From Dactylorhiza incarnata (Eukaryota; Streptophyta; Magnoliopsida; Asparagales; Orchidaceae): a stretch of DNA of 64,000 bases. Below the pieces are notes generated by a model, which was not told the DNA's origin, did not search any database, and worked only from the letters and a program-made list of their open reading frames with translations. Location of the stretch: NCBI GenBank assembly GCA_033032865.1, contig JAWHQI010000013.1, forward strand, positions 1,302,001-1,366,000. The letters are read 5' to 3'. A program made the translations under genes and the position numbers. Positions 21,038-31,757 of the stretch are shown here, piece after piece (positions within the stretch are counted from its first letter, which is position 1; each line of letters begins with the position of its first letter).

Positions 21038-21460
21038 TGCGTCGAATAGAATTCGATGCAACATCGAGTCCATATCGACGCTACTCTGATTAGAAGTCCA
21101 AGTGGTTCAACCCTTCTGTCGAAGTAACTCAAGTCGACGTTACGTCGAATAAATATCGACGTAGAGGTCAGGGACTTGTCGGAGTAACTAGAGAAGTCAA
21201 CGCTGCTTCTACTTCAACTCGACGCAGAAGAAGTTTTCTGTCGAAGCCATCTAAAGTCGACGCAATGTCGACTTCATCTCGACGCAGAAGATGAATTTCA
21301 GAGCCAGGTAGATCAACTATACGGACACGTCGATAAGATGTCGACGCAACGTCGACTCGCAGAGCTCAATCAGAGCAAAGATAAAATCGAAGCTGCTTCT
21401 ACAAGAACTCGAAGTTGCATCGATAAGAGAAGAAATGAATTCGACGCTACGTCTAATACA
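21038..21460. repeat. TCGACG-rich array in S2 LTR
   Basis: Homologous to the S1 LTR arrays, with many TCGACG, CGTCGA and GTCGAC phrases in inverted pairs. Confidence 0.85.
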
Positions 21461-22138
21461 GTCTGTAAAAGTATATCTTTTCAGCTGTCTCTCTGATCCT
21501 TCTTTCATGGCCCACATCCTTCAAGATCGTTCCCCAACGACTTAATGATTGCCTGAAATAGAAAGGAGCATTAAAGAAGGACACAAAATGTTTCTTGGAA
21601 CCATATTCCTTGTAGGTGGACGGGCCGAGAATTAAAGAGGAAAGAAAGAGAATGTCATTAGCAGATTACCTTTTCAGGCAAACCAGAAAGGGAAAGAAAT
21701 TTGAAATCAAACAGAGAGAATAAAAGGAGAAGAGAAGACAAACAAACAGAACATTAATCACAATCAGTCGTCTTCCTTCTTGCTAGGGCTTCCTCTTCTC
21801 CTCCCTCTCTCTCAGAAACCCTAACACAGAAAAGAGAAAAGAAAAGAAAGCTCTGTTTTTCTTCATCTAATAGAACAGAGGATCTGAATGCTTCTCTTCA
21901 TCACAATCTCTTAGCAGCCAGATCTCAATCAGCAGAAGTAGAAAGGATCTGACATACAAAGCACCTGCAATTCATCACTATCTAAAGAAGGGGTTAATCA
22001 AGAGCAGATCCTGTGGAACATCTAGTAGGCTGTTCTTCATACAGTCTTCTCAAGAATTCTGAGAACAGAATTCCTACAACATTCTTTTTTCTCCTTCTTT
22101 CTCATTGTGTAAACGAGTTTTATTAATCCCTCTTCAAA

Positions 22139-22270
22139 GGATTCAGTGGTTCAAGATCTCCTTACCAAAAGATCTGGTGGTTCAAGATCTCCATATCAAA
22201 AGATCTGGTGGTTTATGATCTCCTTGTCAAAAGATCAGTGGTTCTAAGAGTCTCCTTACCAAAAGACTCA
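22139..22270 (+). repeat. 30-bp tandem repeat in S2 LTR
   Basis: Four to five units of GGTTCAAGATCTCC...AAAAGATCT, the reverse complement of the S1 blocks at 2466 and 11815. Copy number differs between the three LTRs. Confidence 0.88.
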
Positions 22271-22333
22271 GGCATAGTGGTGCATCCCTACCAGGTGGTA
22301 GAAGAGGGGAGTACCCACATTTTGGGGAACCTC

Positions 22334-22340
22334 TATAAAA
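22334..22340 (+). promoter_or_regulatory. TATA box of S2 LTR
   Basis: TATAAAA in the context CCTCTATAAAAATTTTG. The position is conserved with both S1 LTRs. Confidence 0.65.
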
Positions 22341-22555
22341 ATTTTGTGTATCTTCTGGTTGCTAATTTTTTGTGCTGTCCCAATTTGTTTCTATTTTGCA
22401 CTTTATTTCTAGCACCATATTTATTCTGCCTGTGATCTTGTTGAGTATTTATCTTTCGTTAAGTTTATTATTTTCATAGTTAGGATAGAATTAAATTTAA
22501 ATCTCTATTCACCCCCCTCTAGAGGTTTCTCAGAGGCACGCTGTGCACTTTCAAT

Positions 22556-22570
22556 TAGTATCAGAGGGAG
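22556..22570 (+). promoter_or_regulatory. S2 primer-binding site
   Basis: TTAGTATCAGAGGGA follows the LTR end by two bases. It is the Met-tRNA site of S1 with one G-to-A change. Confidence 0.85.
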
Positions 22571-22652
22571 GTTGATCATTAAGAGGTTACCACCTTAATC
22601 AAAAAGAACTCCTACTCTTATTTCTTTTATACAAATATATTTTATAAAAAAA

Positions 22653-24995
22653 ATGAGTACTAAGGATTATGCTTCCACAAGACCCCCAGTGTGTAACTTG
22701 AATAAGTTCACACTCTGGAAGGCCAGAATAAAACTATATATGAATTCTATTGATGAGAAAATTTTCAATGTCATCCTCATAGGTCCTCCAACCCCAAATT
22801 GGAAAGATTCCACTGGGAAGGTCATACAAACCTCAGTCCCCAAAGCAGAGTGGACTGAGGATGAGAAGGAGGTCAAGGCATGTGATGCCAAGGCCATGAA
22901 CATACTAGTCTCAACTATGTCTGATGACATATTTCAGAAAGTTGCTGATTGCAACTCTGCAAAAGAAATCTGGGAGTCTCTCTCCAGACTAGTTGAAGGA
23001 AGCTCTGATGAGAGGAAAGACAAAAAGGCTCTTCTCATATCTCAATATGAGAATTTCAAGATGAAGGCTGATGAAAGCATTACAAAAATGTATGACATAT
23101 TCAGCCTTATCATTTATGAGCTGAGAGGGCTTGACAAGGAAATCTCTTTGACGGAGATTAATGACAAGCTCCTCATGTGTTTCCCTAGCACATGAGACTC
23201 TAGAATCTAGGCCATCAGAGATTCTAGATGCCTCAGGGAAATATCAACTGATGCTCTCTTAGGAAAGCTCAAGTCCTATGAGTTCCTACTGAAAAGCAGG
23301 GCTGAGTCAGAAGCCCAAGAAAGGACACCTACTACTAAAGAGAGGACACTTGCATTAAAGACTGCAGAAGCAGAGTCCTCCACCACCGAAGAGGAAATGT
23401 TTAATATTTTGGCTAAGAGATTCAAAAAATGGTTCAGGACAGAGGATTCCAGGAGAAGAGAGAGGAGCTCAAGCAAGCCAAGGTAAGATAAAACTCCTAA
23501 GCAGAAGATTATTTGTTTTTCATGCAGAAAGCAAGGACATATTTCTACGGAATGTCCTAAGGAAGAAAAGAACAAGAAAAACAAGTAGAGGAAGGAGCAC
23601 AGGAAGAAATCCTTCATGAGAAAGGATAAGAAAGGAGAGAGAGGCTTCATAACTGAGACCTGGAGTGATTCAGATTCAGAATCATGCTCCTCCTCATCTA
23701 ATGATGAAGAAGATGTTGGACCAGAAGAAGCCTGCTTAATGGCTTTAGAAAAGTCCACTAATGAAACTGAGGTAAACATCTTAGAAGGCTTTGACTTCTC
23801 TTCAAAAGACTTTAAAGGATGTTTTAAAGAACTTTGTCAAGATTACATCAACAACCAAAATGAACTTGAAACAATCAAATCTGAATTAAAAGCTCTTAGT
23901 AAAGATTCTTCATTCTCAGTCAATAGTAATCTGAAATGTGAACTACTTGAGAAAGAAAAGGAAATAGATCTCATAAATAATGAGAATTCAAATCTAAGGA
24001 AAGAATTCTAAAAGGCAAAAGCCTTTGAAGACTCCATCAATTGAATGAGCCAAAAGATAAAAGATATCTCACAAAATCTCTCTAAGAGATTTGATCATCT
24101 TGATCAGGAATCGCAATTACTCACTGGCAAACATGCTTGTGATAAACCAGTAGCATCCTTTAGGTCTAAACCTAACAATGTTTCAGAATCATGTGCAGAA
24201 CATGAGAAAGATAACCCTAATTAACTCACCACATTTAATAGGATAGATACTAGCGATGAACCAGGAATCCTAGGCAAACAACCCTTAGAAAATTTAGAAT
24301 TGAAAAATGAGTTTGCTACATGCAGAAGTTATCAAATTGAAATAGAAGAGATGGATGAAACTTGTGATGAATATAGAAATGATTACCTAGCTCATATTGA
24401 CTCTGTCATTTCAACTCTTAAAAACAGCAAAAATGCCTACAATAAAGCTAGACATGATTTAATGATCAAGAATGATGAATTAAGATCAGAAATCAACCTG
24501 CTTAAGGAAATGTTAAATTCTAATTCACAAACACTAAATGATATGAACTATATGTCGAATAGAACTCGACGCAATATTAGGAATGCGTCGAATGCATCTT
24601 GACGGACTACAACATATGCATCGACATCAACTCGAAGCAACTATGTGAGTGCGTCGAATTACACTCAACGCAATCAATACCATACTTCGAATGATCATCG
24701 ACAGGACTATGCACGTACGTCGAATTTCACTCGCCGCAATTCTAAAACTGCGTCGATTTCTTCTCGACGCATATTTTCTGCACAAAATCACCAAACATTA
24801 ACACCCTCTTTTGCTTCTAGTCCAAGATGCTTTTACTGCTCAAAACTAGGACATACTGCCAAACATTGCTGGCATAACAATGCAACACTTCTTCACCTAA
24901 GGGAGAACAATGGAAGACAACCTCACTCTTTCATATCTCCATATAATGATAGAAGAAAGAGACCCCAGCATGAGAGGGTCTATACTAATGTTTAA
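22653..24995 (+). pseudogene. S2 gag, broken
   Basis: Starts MSTKDYASTRPPVCNLNKFT, with the UBN2-type capsid region intact to 23195. Then come stops, an early zinc-knuckle-like CFSCRKQGHISTEC near 23515, an acidic/serine stretch (about 23650-23720) and coiled-coil-like segments (23800-24010 and 24300-24545). The TCGACG-encoded Ser/Thr/Arg linker follows (24553-24775), then a zinc knuckle CFYCSKLGHTAKHC near 24830. Two knuckles separated by a long coiled coil make this an extended gag, as in Sireviruses. It is broken at about 23195, 23488, 23588, 24011 and 24602. Confidence 0.88.
24553..24775. repeat. TCGACG-rich array inside S2 gag
   Basis: The same phrase as the LTR array, translated here as repeats such as ASNYTQRN and TSNFTRRN. 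In-frame phrase spacing in both S1 and S2 shows that coding and array structure were maintained together. Confidence 0.82.
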
Positions 24996-25028
24996 TTCAA
25001 TGTGTAGAGAGAAGGCTGTTCAACCACA

Positions 25029-25417
25029 AACAAGCAGTGGTATCTGGACAGTGGCTGCTCCATGCAAATGATTGGAGCAAAATATTTTCTTGAAAACTTC
25101 AAGGCCAAAGAAGGGCCCAAGGTAATCTTTGGGAACTCCCACTCTGGTCAAACCAAAGGATATGGTTTACTCAGAATTGGAGAAATCTCTTTTTCCAGAG
25201 TAGCTTATGTTGAAGGACTTAAACATAATCTAATGAGCATTAGCCAATTATGTGACGGTGAATACAAAGTTATGTTCACCAAATCTCAGTGTCACGTAGT
25301 CAGCTCGAAGACTAATCAAATTGTATTAACTAGTCTCAAAAACGGAAAGGTCTATGCTGTATATTTTGAATATACAATGTCTGAGATATGCTTATTCAAT
25401 TCCCGAGTGGAGAATAG
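25029..25417 (+). pseudogene. S2 pol, N-terminal part (protease), interrupted by C2
   Basis: Protease motif YLDSGCSM near 25042, followed by the HNLMSISQLCDG region typical of the copia protease/pre-integrase border. The frame ends at the C2 insertion after SRVENS and resumes at 37946. Confidence 0.87.
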
Positions 25418-25459
25418 TGTAACACCTCAATTTCCAGTGCACTGAAATCAGCAATTTGT

Positions 25460-25957
25460 TAGTCTTGACGCTAACGCCAGCGTTAATACTAATGCCCGGC
25501 GTTAGCCCAAGACGTTCGTTGAACGCCGCTCGACGAACTTTAGGTCATTCATCGACCGCAGACTGCAGAGTGTTCGTCGAACGCCATTCGACGAACTTCA
25601 GGTCATTCGTCGAACGCAGGCTGCAGAGTGTTCATCAAACTCCGTTCGACGAACTCCAGGCCATTCGTCGAACGCCATTCATCGAAAGTCGTCGGCCTTT
25701 AAGCGGGTGTGGATAAGCTCAACCACCGCCTTAAAGCTAAAGCCAGGCGCTAGCGATAGCGCCAGCGGTAGTGTTTTCTTGACGAGTGTGTCCTTTATCG
25801 AGGAGTGTGGTATTTCGCGAGAAGTTTGTCAAATAAAGATAGCGCAGGCGGTAGCGCAAGCGCTAACGGTAGCATTTCTCGCAAAATCCATAAGCGGTAG
25901 AGCGGTACCGACGGTGAGCTAGCGCCAGGCGCTAGTGGCTAGCGCCGGCGGTAGTGG
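25460..25957. repeat. CTAGCGCC/GGCGGTAG modules in C2 5' LTR U3
   Basis: Clusters at 25460-25506, 25735-25772, 25838-25882 and 25902-25957 made of CTAACGCCAGCG, AGGCGCTAGCG and GCCGGCGGTAG phrases. The last cluster ends 6 bp before the TATA box. A fifth cluster at 26544-26585 lies in the transcribed leader. All recur in the 3' LTR (from 35930 on). Confidence 0.88.
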
Positions 25958-25962
25958 AAAAC

Positions 25963-25969
25963 TATATAA
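25963..25969 (+). promoter_or_regulatory. TATA box of C2 5' LTR
   Basis: TATATAA in GGAAAACTATATAAGCAC, a few bases downstream of a CTAGCGCC module. The 3' LTR copy is at 36422-36428. Confidence 0.75.
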
Positions 25970-27483
25970 GCACTCAACTTCGACTTTCCTTCTCACTTTC
26001 TATGAATCTTCTGCCTTTCTGAGAGTAGTGAGTTGAGAGCAGTGAAGGAGGTCTGTTGAAGGTTGTTGTGCCAAGGGCAAATCCGCGAAGGAGATCTTGG
26101 GCGCTTGTGCCATCGTCGATCTGGTGAAGAGGAAGTTGTTTCAAGGGATTCCAGCTGATTCCCTCTCAATTTTATGGCACTGAAACGAGCGCCAAGGGTA
26201 ACGATTCTCCTCCCTAGTCTTTGGACACGTTCATCCTTTGATTTACATAGTAGTAGGCAGATTTCCACTAACAAGTGGATAGATTTCTGCCGACGGGTCG
26301 ATGTTATCCCCGTAGAAATTGCATATAGAGCCTGGAATCGAAGTACGGGCATAGGCATGCTGTGTGAAGCCCATCTGGACAGGTTGGTCTGGATTGGTGA
26401 TGTTGATATGCTATTGCACTCCGGAGAAGACTATGTGATTATGCTGTGTTTTTCGGGTGTTGTGTACTGTTTCGTACTGCAAAAGAGATCTGGGGGTATT
26501 TCCTAGAAAATACTCGAAAAAGAGTAGCAGAACTGGGTTCTGTTACTAGCGCCTGGCGTTAGTGTTAACTCCGGCGGTAGCTCCAGGTGAGCAGATTGTG
26601 TGACCCAATGTTGGGTACAGTTAGACGGGCACAAGGGGAAGCCAAACCCGTGTCAGGCATAGTTGAATACTGACATTTATGAGCGCGGGCACAAGCTGAA
26701 CCGAACCCGTTCCATAGTTGGTCAGTGATGAGGTCGCTCCTCCGGGTTCACTGAGGGATTTGTGGATTAGAAACCGTAAGGTAGTGCTAGCCTTGACGTT
26801 CGCAGCTCCTAGTGTACATCCAAGTTGAAAAAGTACTTGTCGATGTCGTGCCGAGGGTGCACAAAGCGTGTAAGCCTAAATCTGAGTTGAAAAAGTACTT
26901 GTCGATTAATGCATCGTTCTCAATGTAACTGAATGCTTTTATGCGGTGATTAGACGCACCTGTGATATATATACTGCTATTGCTTGCCTACAGGGAAGGA
27001 GCACCGCCGCCCCGAGCATGGGGTGGGGTCGTTATAAATCTGGGTCAGCTAAAGCTGACCGTTTACTTGTTTTCCCACCGCTTGGTGGATTTGTTTATAC
27101 AGGTCCTAGCGAGACTAGTGGGAAATAGCGGGCTGAAGCCCCTGCTGCTGTGCTATACTGCCCCTCGAAAGCCAAAGCTTTTGTTTACTATTTTCATGTG
27201 TGGCCGTCCTGCGCGCCGATGTTTGGAAGCCACCTTTATTATGTAAACAAACCTTGTAAAGATCTTGTTATGTCTTTCATTCCTAGTAGCTATTATGGAC
27301 AATGTTTGCACTGGTTTTAATTGAAATAAAATGCTTCCATTGTACGACTCTGTGTGCGAAGATGGTTATGTTATTAACTGTTTAATGCTAATTAAGTAAC
27401 GCGCTCTTCTGTTCATTTAATATGGCGTAGGGTCCCGGTCGGACCTACTGCTATATTCTATGTAACAGATAGGGTGTTACAAA

Positions 27484-27499
27484 TTGGTATCAGCTCCAG
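27484..27499 (+). promoter_or_regulatory. C2 primer-binding site
   Basis: TTGGTATCAGCTCCAGG, starting two to three bases after the LTR end, is close to the Met-tRNA site TGGTATCAGAGCCAGG. Confidence 0.85.
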
Positions 27500-27714
27500 G
27501 TCTCGATCCCTTTCTGTCTGAATTTGTGGTCGAATTCTTTCAAGGGGTGGTGAGCACGTGTGTGCATCGTCGTTAACTCATGTAAATAACCATTAATTAT
27601 CCACTTTAGGAATGAATTACATGTATGCGTGTAGCATTGGGATGGAACTTTTGTGTTCCTCTAGTGATCCATGCTATCTCTTAGTCACTAATTGTGTTTT
27701 GTGCACATGTATAG

Positions 27715-28251
27715 GTGACTGGGAGTGGAGTGGGGCCATCTCGACCCCCGCGTTCGACTGCCAGCAGTGCACCAACTGCAGTGCCGAATCCTCCTTCTGC
27801 CGAGACATTAAGGATAATAGCTGACGCAGTGTTTGCTATGTTTACTGCACAACCTGGAGGGCATGTCCCTGGACAGCCTCCTACTCCGGGAGTGGCTCCA
27901 GTGCCGATTGCGGCAGCTGAACCCGCGGTTGAAAGGCCAATGTCGGTGCAGGCACGAAGAGCTCCAGACCAACAACTGCAGTACTTTTTGAGTTTTCATC
28001 CTCCTACGTTCACATGGGAAGGGACCATGACGCAAGCTGAGGATTGGCTATCAAAGGTGCGCAAGACCTTGAAGGCCACTAATACGGAGGAAGACCAGAA
28101 GGTTACTTTGGCAACCTTCCTGCTTGATGGGGAGGCGCAGTTGTGGTGGGATGAGATAGAGCTGCATCACTTGGCAGGAAGGCAGCTGGTGGACATCTCG
28201 CTTGATGAGTTTTCGAGATTGTTCTTGGCACGGTATCTCCAACCTGCTCAG
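27715..28251 (+). pseudogene. C2 gag, N-terminal part, split by element A
   Basis: The open frame starts only with a GTG (27715); no ATG precedes TGSGVGPSRPPRS in frame. Directly upstream is GTGCACATGTATAG, which looks like a splice acceptor, so the start codon may sit on an upstream exon. The capsid region has PPTFTWEGTMTQAEDWLSKV and LDGEAQLWWDEIE, typical for chromovirus gag. The frame stops at element A after LARYLQPAQ and continues in phase at 31758. Confidence 0.85.
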
Positions 28252-29438
28252 TGATGAGTCCTGATCATATACACATCTATGGACTCATCCGGGCCGTTAT
28301 TTAGTCATTTATCCACACTTTAGCCTTGTTTTAGTTTATATTTGATAATCCATGCTAGGTGCACATCTTGGCCCACTTTGGTGTGATTTTCATGCTTTTT
28401 GTCTTTAGTAGTATTCTTGTGCTGTTAGGTGCCACTTTCAGTGGCTAGATCTGTGGTTATGCTGGAATAGGAGTCGTGCAAGTGTTTCCGGTGCAATTCT
28501 GCACAGGAACACTGCGCACGATCACCGGTTCTATTGCGCACGACCACTGGTCGTGCGCCACTGATCGTGTGCACTTAACCCTTTTTCACGAGTTCTGTTT
28601 GGTGCAGTGCGCATGACCACCAACGCCAGTGCGCACGACCACCGGTCGTGCGCCACTGCTCGTGCGCACTTATCATTTATTTTCCGAGTTCTGTTTGCTG
28701 TAGTGCGCACGACCATCGACTCCAGTGCGCACGACCACCGGTCGTGCGCGACTGGTCGTGCGAACATTATCTTCTATAAACTCCATTTCTTGCAGGTTCT
28801 ACCCAGACAGGCGCACGATCACAGGATTCTAGTGCGCACGACCATTGGCCGTGCGCACTAGAATCCTGTGATCGTGCGCCTGTCTGGGTAGAACCTGCAA
28901 GAAACGGAGTTTATAGAAGATAATGTTCGCACGACCAGTCGCGCACGACCGGTGGTCGTGCGCACTGGAGTCGATGGTCGTGCGCACTACAGCAAACAGA
29001 ACTCGGAAAATAAATGATAAGTGCGCACGAGCAGTGGCGCACGACCGGTGGTCGTGCGCACTGGCGTTGGTGGTCGTGCGCACTGCACCAAACATAACTC
29101 GTGAAAAAGGGTTAAGTGCACACGATCAGTGGCGCACGACCAGTGGTCGTGCGCAATAGAACCGGTGATCGTGCGCAGTGTTCCTGTGCAGAATTGCACC
29201 GGAAACACTTGCACGACTCCTATTCCAGCATAACCACAGATCTAGCCACTGAAAGTGGCACCTAACAGCACAAGAATACTACTAAAGACAAAAAGCACGA
29301 AAATCACACCAAAGTGGGCCAAGATGTGCACCTAGCATGGATTATCAAATATAAACTAAAACAAGGCTAAAGTGCGGATAAATGACTAAATAACGGCCCG
29401 GATGAGTCCATAGATGTGTATATGATCAGGACTCATCA
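28252..29438. repeat. 1187-bp near-perfect palindrome
   Basis: Arms 28252-28840 and 28850-29438 mirror around 28845 with no net indel; end coordinates sum exactly to 57690. Sampled stretches match completely over 60-bp blocks with only a few mismatches elsewhere. Within each arm lie several smaller palindromes built on GCGCACGACC and GGTCGTGCGC. The outer ends are TGATGAGTCC and GGACTCATCA. Confidence 0.96.
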
Positions 29439-31309
29439 CACCCCCAGACTTAACTGTTTGCGCGTCCCGAGCAAATGAATCCGGCGGAGCGTGAAAATGA
29501 TAATTAACATAGAGAATTACACAAGGGAGTACGGTGCGAAGTAACAACGCATGCGAGTAGAGATTCTAGTAGAAGGAGAGTTTAACTATGCTAACTAATT
29601 TACATAAGTATTAAAACGTAATTAAAAATTTAGATGTACTCAATTGGTGAGTTATGAAGAATTTGACGATCATGCCCGGTATGAAAGTGACGAGACACTG
29701 AGGCAGGAGTTGCAAAAGATCGGGGCTTAGGAATAACTCCGCTGAAATCCATCAACGTCGTGAACCATACGCTCGCCCGGTCACACTCTCTCCACGGCGC
29801 TAGCACTCTCGCAAGTCAAATCAGTAGGGCTTTTAGGAGTAAAACGGGGCTTAGGTTACGGTATGATATTCAAAGTTAAACACGGCGGCTACGCAACCCA
29901 AGTGAGCTAACGGAACACTGCACCATGCAAGACCAACGAACAATGCTCGTGTGACACACCCCCAGACTTATCATGAAAACCAGGTGTGCACACGGCCTAC
30001 TTCACAAATACCAACAGATTTTCTGTTTTTAGCTCGGGAGGATTTCTTTTCAAAATACTCTTTTTTTTCTTTTACAAATTTTACTTCTTTTATTGAACCC
30101 CCCGGTTGGTTCAAAATCAGCAGATGGACTTTATTTTCTCTTCATAACACAAAGATTCCACACACCACACAAGTTGAGACTTATGATCGCAGTTAAAAAC
30201 ATTTTGGTTGCGGGAGTAGGATAGGCTTCAGGCTTTGGTGGATGAAGAGTGGCTGTACAAAGGAATGGTAGGCACAAAATGGGCTTGCAACGGTGAATGA
30301 AATGGACATGGAATAACAAAGCTCAAACTAGCCAAAGGGTGGCCTACATCATGCTTGACTCAACGAGTAGCTCTCACCCATGCTTCGAGAGTCGCTTGGG
30401 GCAAGTTCTTAGCCCACGAGAAAGATAAACCTTCCTCCCGACTCGAGCAACACACGACTAGCAACCGCACACACACAACACCGGGTTATCGTCGATTTCA
30501 TTCGAATTCACCACTTGAGTATATTAAATCTAAATTTACGCAGAAATACTAAACATAAATTAGATGCATAAAGAAAATCTAGTTCTACACAAATTCTACC
30601 ATAGCATGCGAAGTGACTAGAACACTACATGAGTCAACATCGCACTCCAAATAATAATTCCTGCGTTAACAACCTATTTCACATTCCAACCAAACTAGTT
30701 TAAACGGAACAACAACAAAAAGACAAGCACACACTCAAGTGGGTGAAGTGGTGTGAGAAGAATGCAACGATGATAATGAAAATGATAAATAAAAAGCAAC
30801 CTTCTAGTATGCAATGCAGCATGTGCACATTGGATAACAACAACCGCTCCCCCAGACTTAAGCTAAGCGATATATCTAGAAATTGAAGCAAAAAGAGGGG
30901 AGGAAGTGTTACCCAATGCTCAGAAATGAGCATACCAGACGATTGGCGTAAATGATCAAGAATAGTCCGCAGCATCCGCTCTCATGAAAAACAAAGGCCA
31001 CCTGAAAGTTATACACTAGAGCAACAAAAATAGTAAAAACTGGACTAAACATGTGAGAGCACAAAAAAAAAATCAAGAATTCTAAGTTATCACCCATGGG
31101 AGTGAACTTGTTCCTACAATAAATATTGAGCACTCGCACACAAAATAAGGGAACAGAAAAAGCTGAATAAATAAAACTATGCCCAGAAGAGCATTCCACA
31201 AGCGAAATGTTATTATTACAAACATCAAAAGAGAAGGAGTTCAAACGACTCAACAAAAGAAACTAAACAGAAAGCACGGCTTAGAATATCTCGCATGCAG
31301 GGAGGAAGA
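29439..31309 (-). other. Non-coding internal region of element A
   Basis: No gene is seen. Three polypurine-tract-like phrases AAGTCTGGGGG (minus strand) lie near 29441-29453, 29950-29962 and 30849-30860. The first abuts the palindrome and would be the functional one. Confidence 0.6.
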
Positions 31310-31752
31310 TCACTCGTCGTCGCTGTCGCTATCTAACACCACAACGGACGACGACCGTCTGGAAGATGATGCGGCCCGACCCGGAGGTGGGGGGATGTTT
31401 AGCCCTCCCCGCAGTGCTTGCTGATAGACGAAATCCGTAAGCCAGTACTGGTTTGCCTCCAAATCGGAGAGGCGCCGATCGAAACTTGGCACCTCCGGCG
31501 CTCTTGACGAACTGCCCTCCTCCTTGGCTCTCCGCTCCTGCTGAAATGAATGCCTTCGCGGCTGCAGAAGGGCTACCTCGCGGTGAGTATTTGGCGGCTC
31601 AGCCGGCTCTCCGTGCTCCTCGTCGCCTTGCCTCTCCCTAGGCGCATCTCCCGGCATCACGACCATAAAGCGTCTACTACTCTTCTTCCCCACGACCCGT
31701 AATAGATGGAAACTCACCATGGTGGCCCGAGTGATGAAGGAGGGCGCAGTCA
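31310..31752 (-). pseudogene. C-terminal fragment of a plant retroelement ORF in element A
   Basis: An open minus-strand frame of about 147 codons ends at 31310. The first ATG inside the element is at 31721. The C-terminal phrases RRLSDLEANQYWLTDFVYQQ, a proline run and a terminal VVVLDSDSDDE resemble the ends of Athila/Tat-type extra ORFs that I recall as a putative plant transposon protein. The N-terminal part is missing because the element is truncated. Family assignment is tentative. Confidence 0.35.
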
Positions 31753-31757
31753 CTCAG

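Larger units (their letters stand above)
20856..22553 (+). repeat. S2 5' LTR (1698 bp)
   Basis: Begins TGTTGGGAAAAACCCC and ends CACTTTCA. Landmarks are a TCGACG array at 21038-21460, a 30-bp repeat block at 22139-22270, a TATA box at 22334-22340 and the CCTCTAGAGG palindrome near its end. Confidence 0.92.
25418..27481 (+). repeat. C2 5' LTR (2064 bp)
   Basis: Non-coding. Contains TCGTCGAACGC-type repeats (25520-25690), five CTAGCGCC/GGCGGTAG module clusters, a TATA box at 25963 and AATAAAA near 27324. Confidence 0.95.
28252..31752 (-). mobile_element. One-LTR aberrant retroelement A in C2 gag
   Basis: 3501 bp with TG...CA ends and a perfect 5-bp duplication CTCAG (28247-28251 and 31753-31757). 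In minus orientation there is an internal region without a 5' LTR (31752-29439), a polypurine tract AAGTCTGGGGGTG, then a 1187-bp LTR-like palindrome. The polypurine phrase and the C-terminal fragment of a plant retroelement ORF suggest the Athila/Tat group. No gag or pol is present. The structure fits integration of an abnormal cDNA rather than ordinary transposition. Confidence 0.75.
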
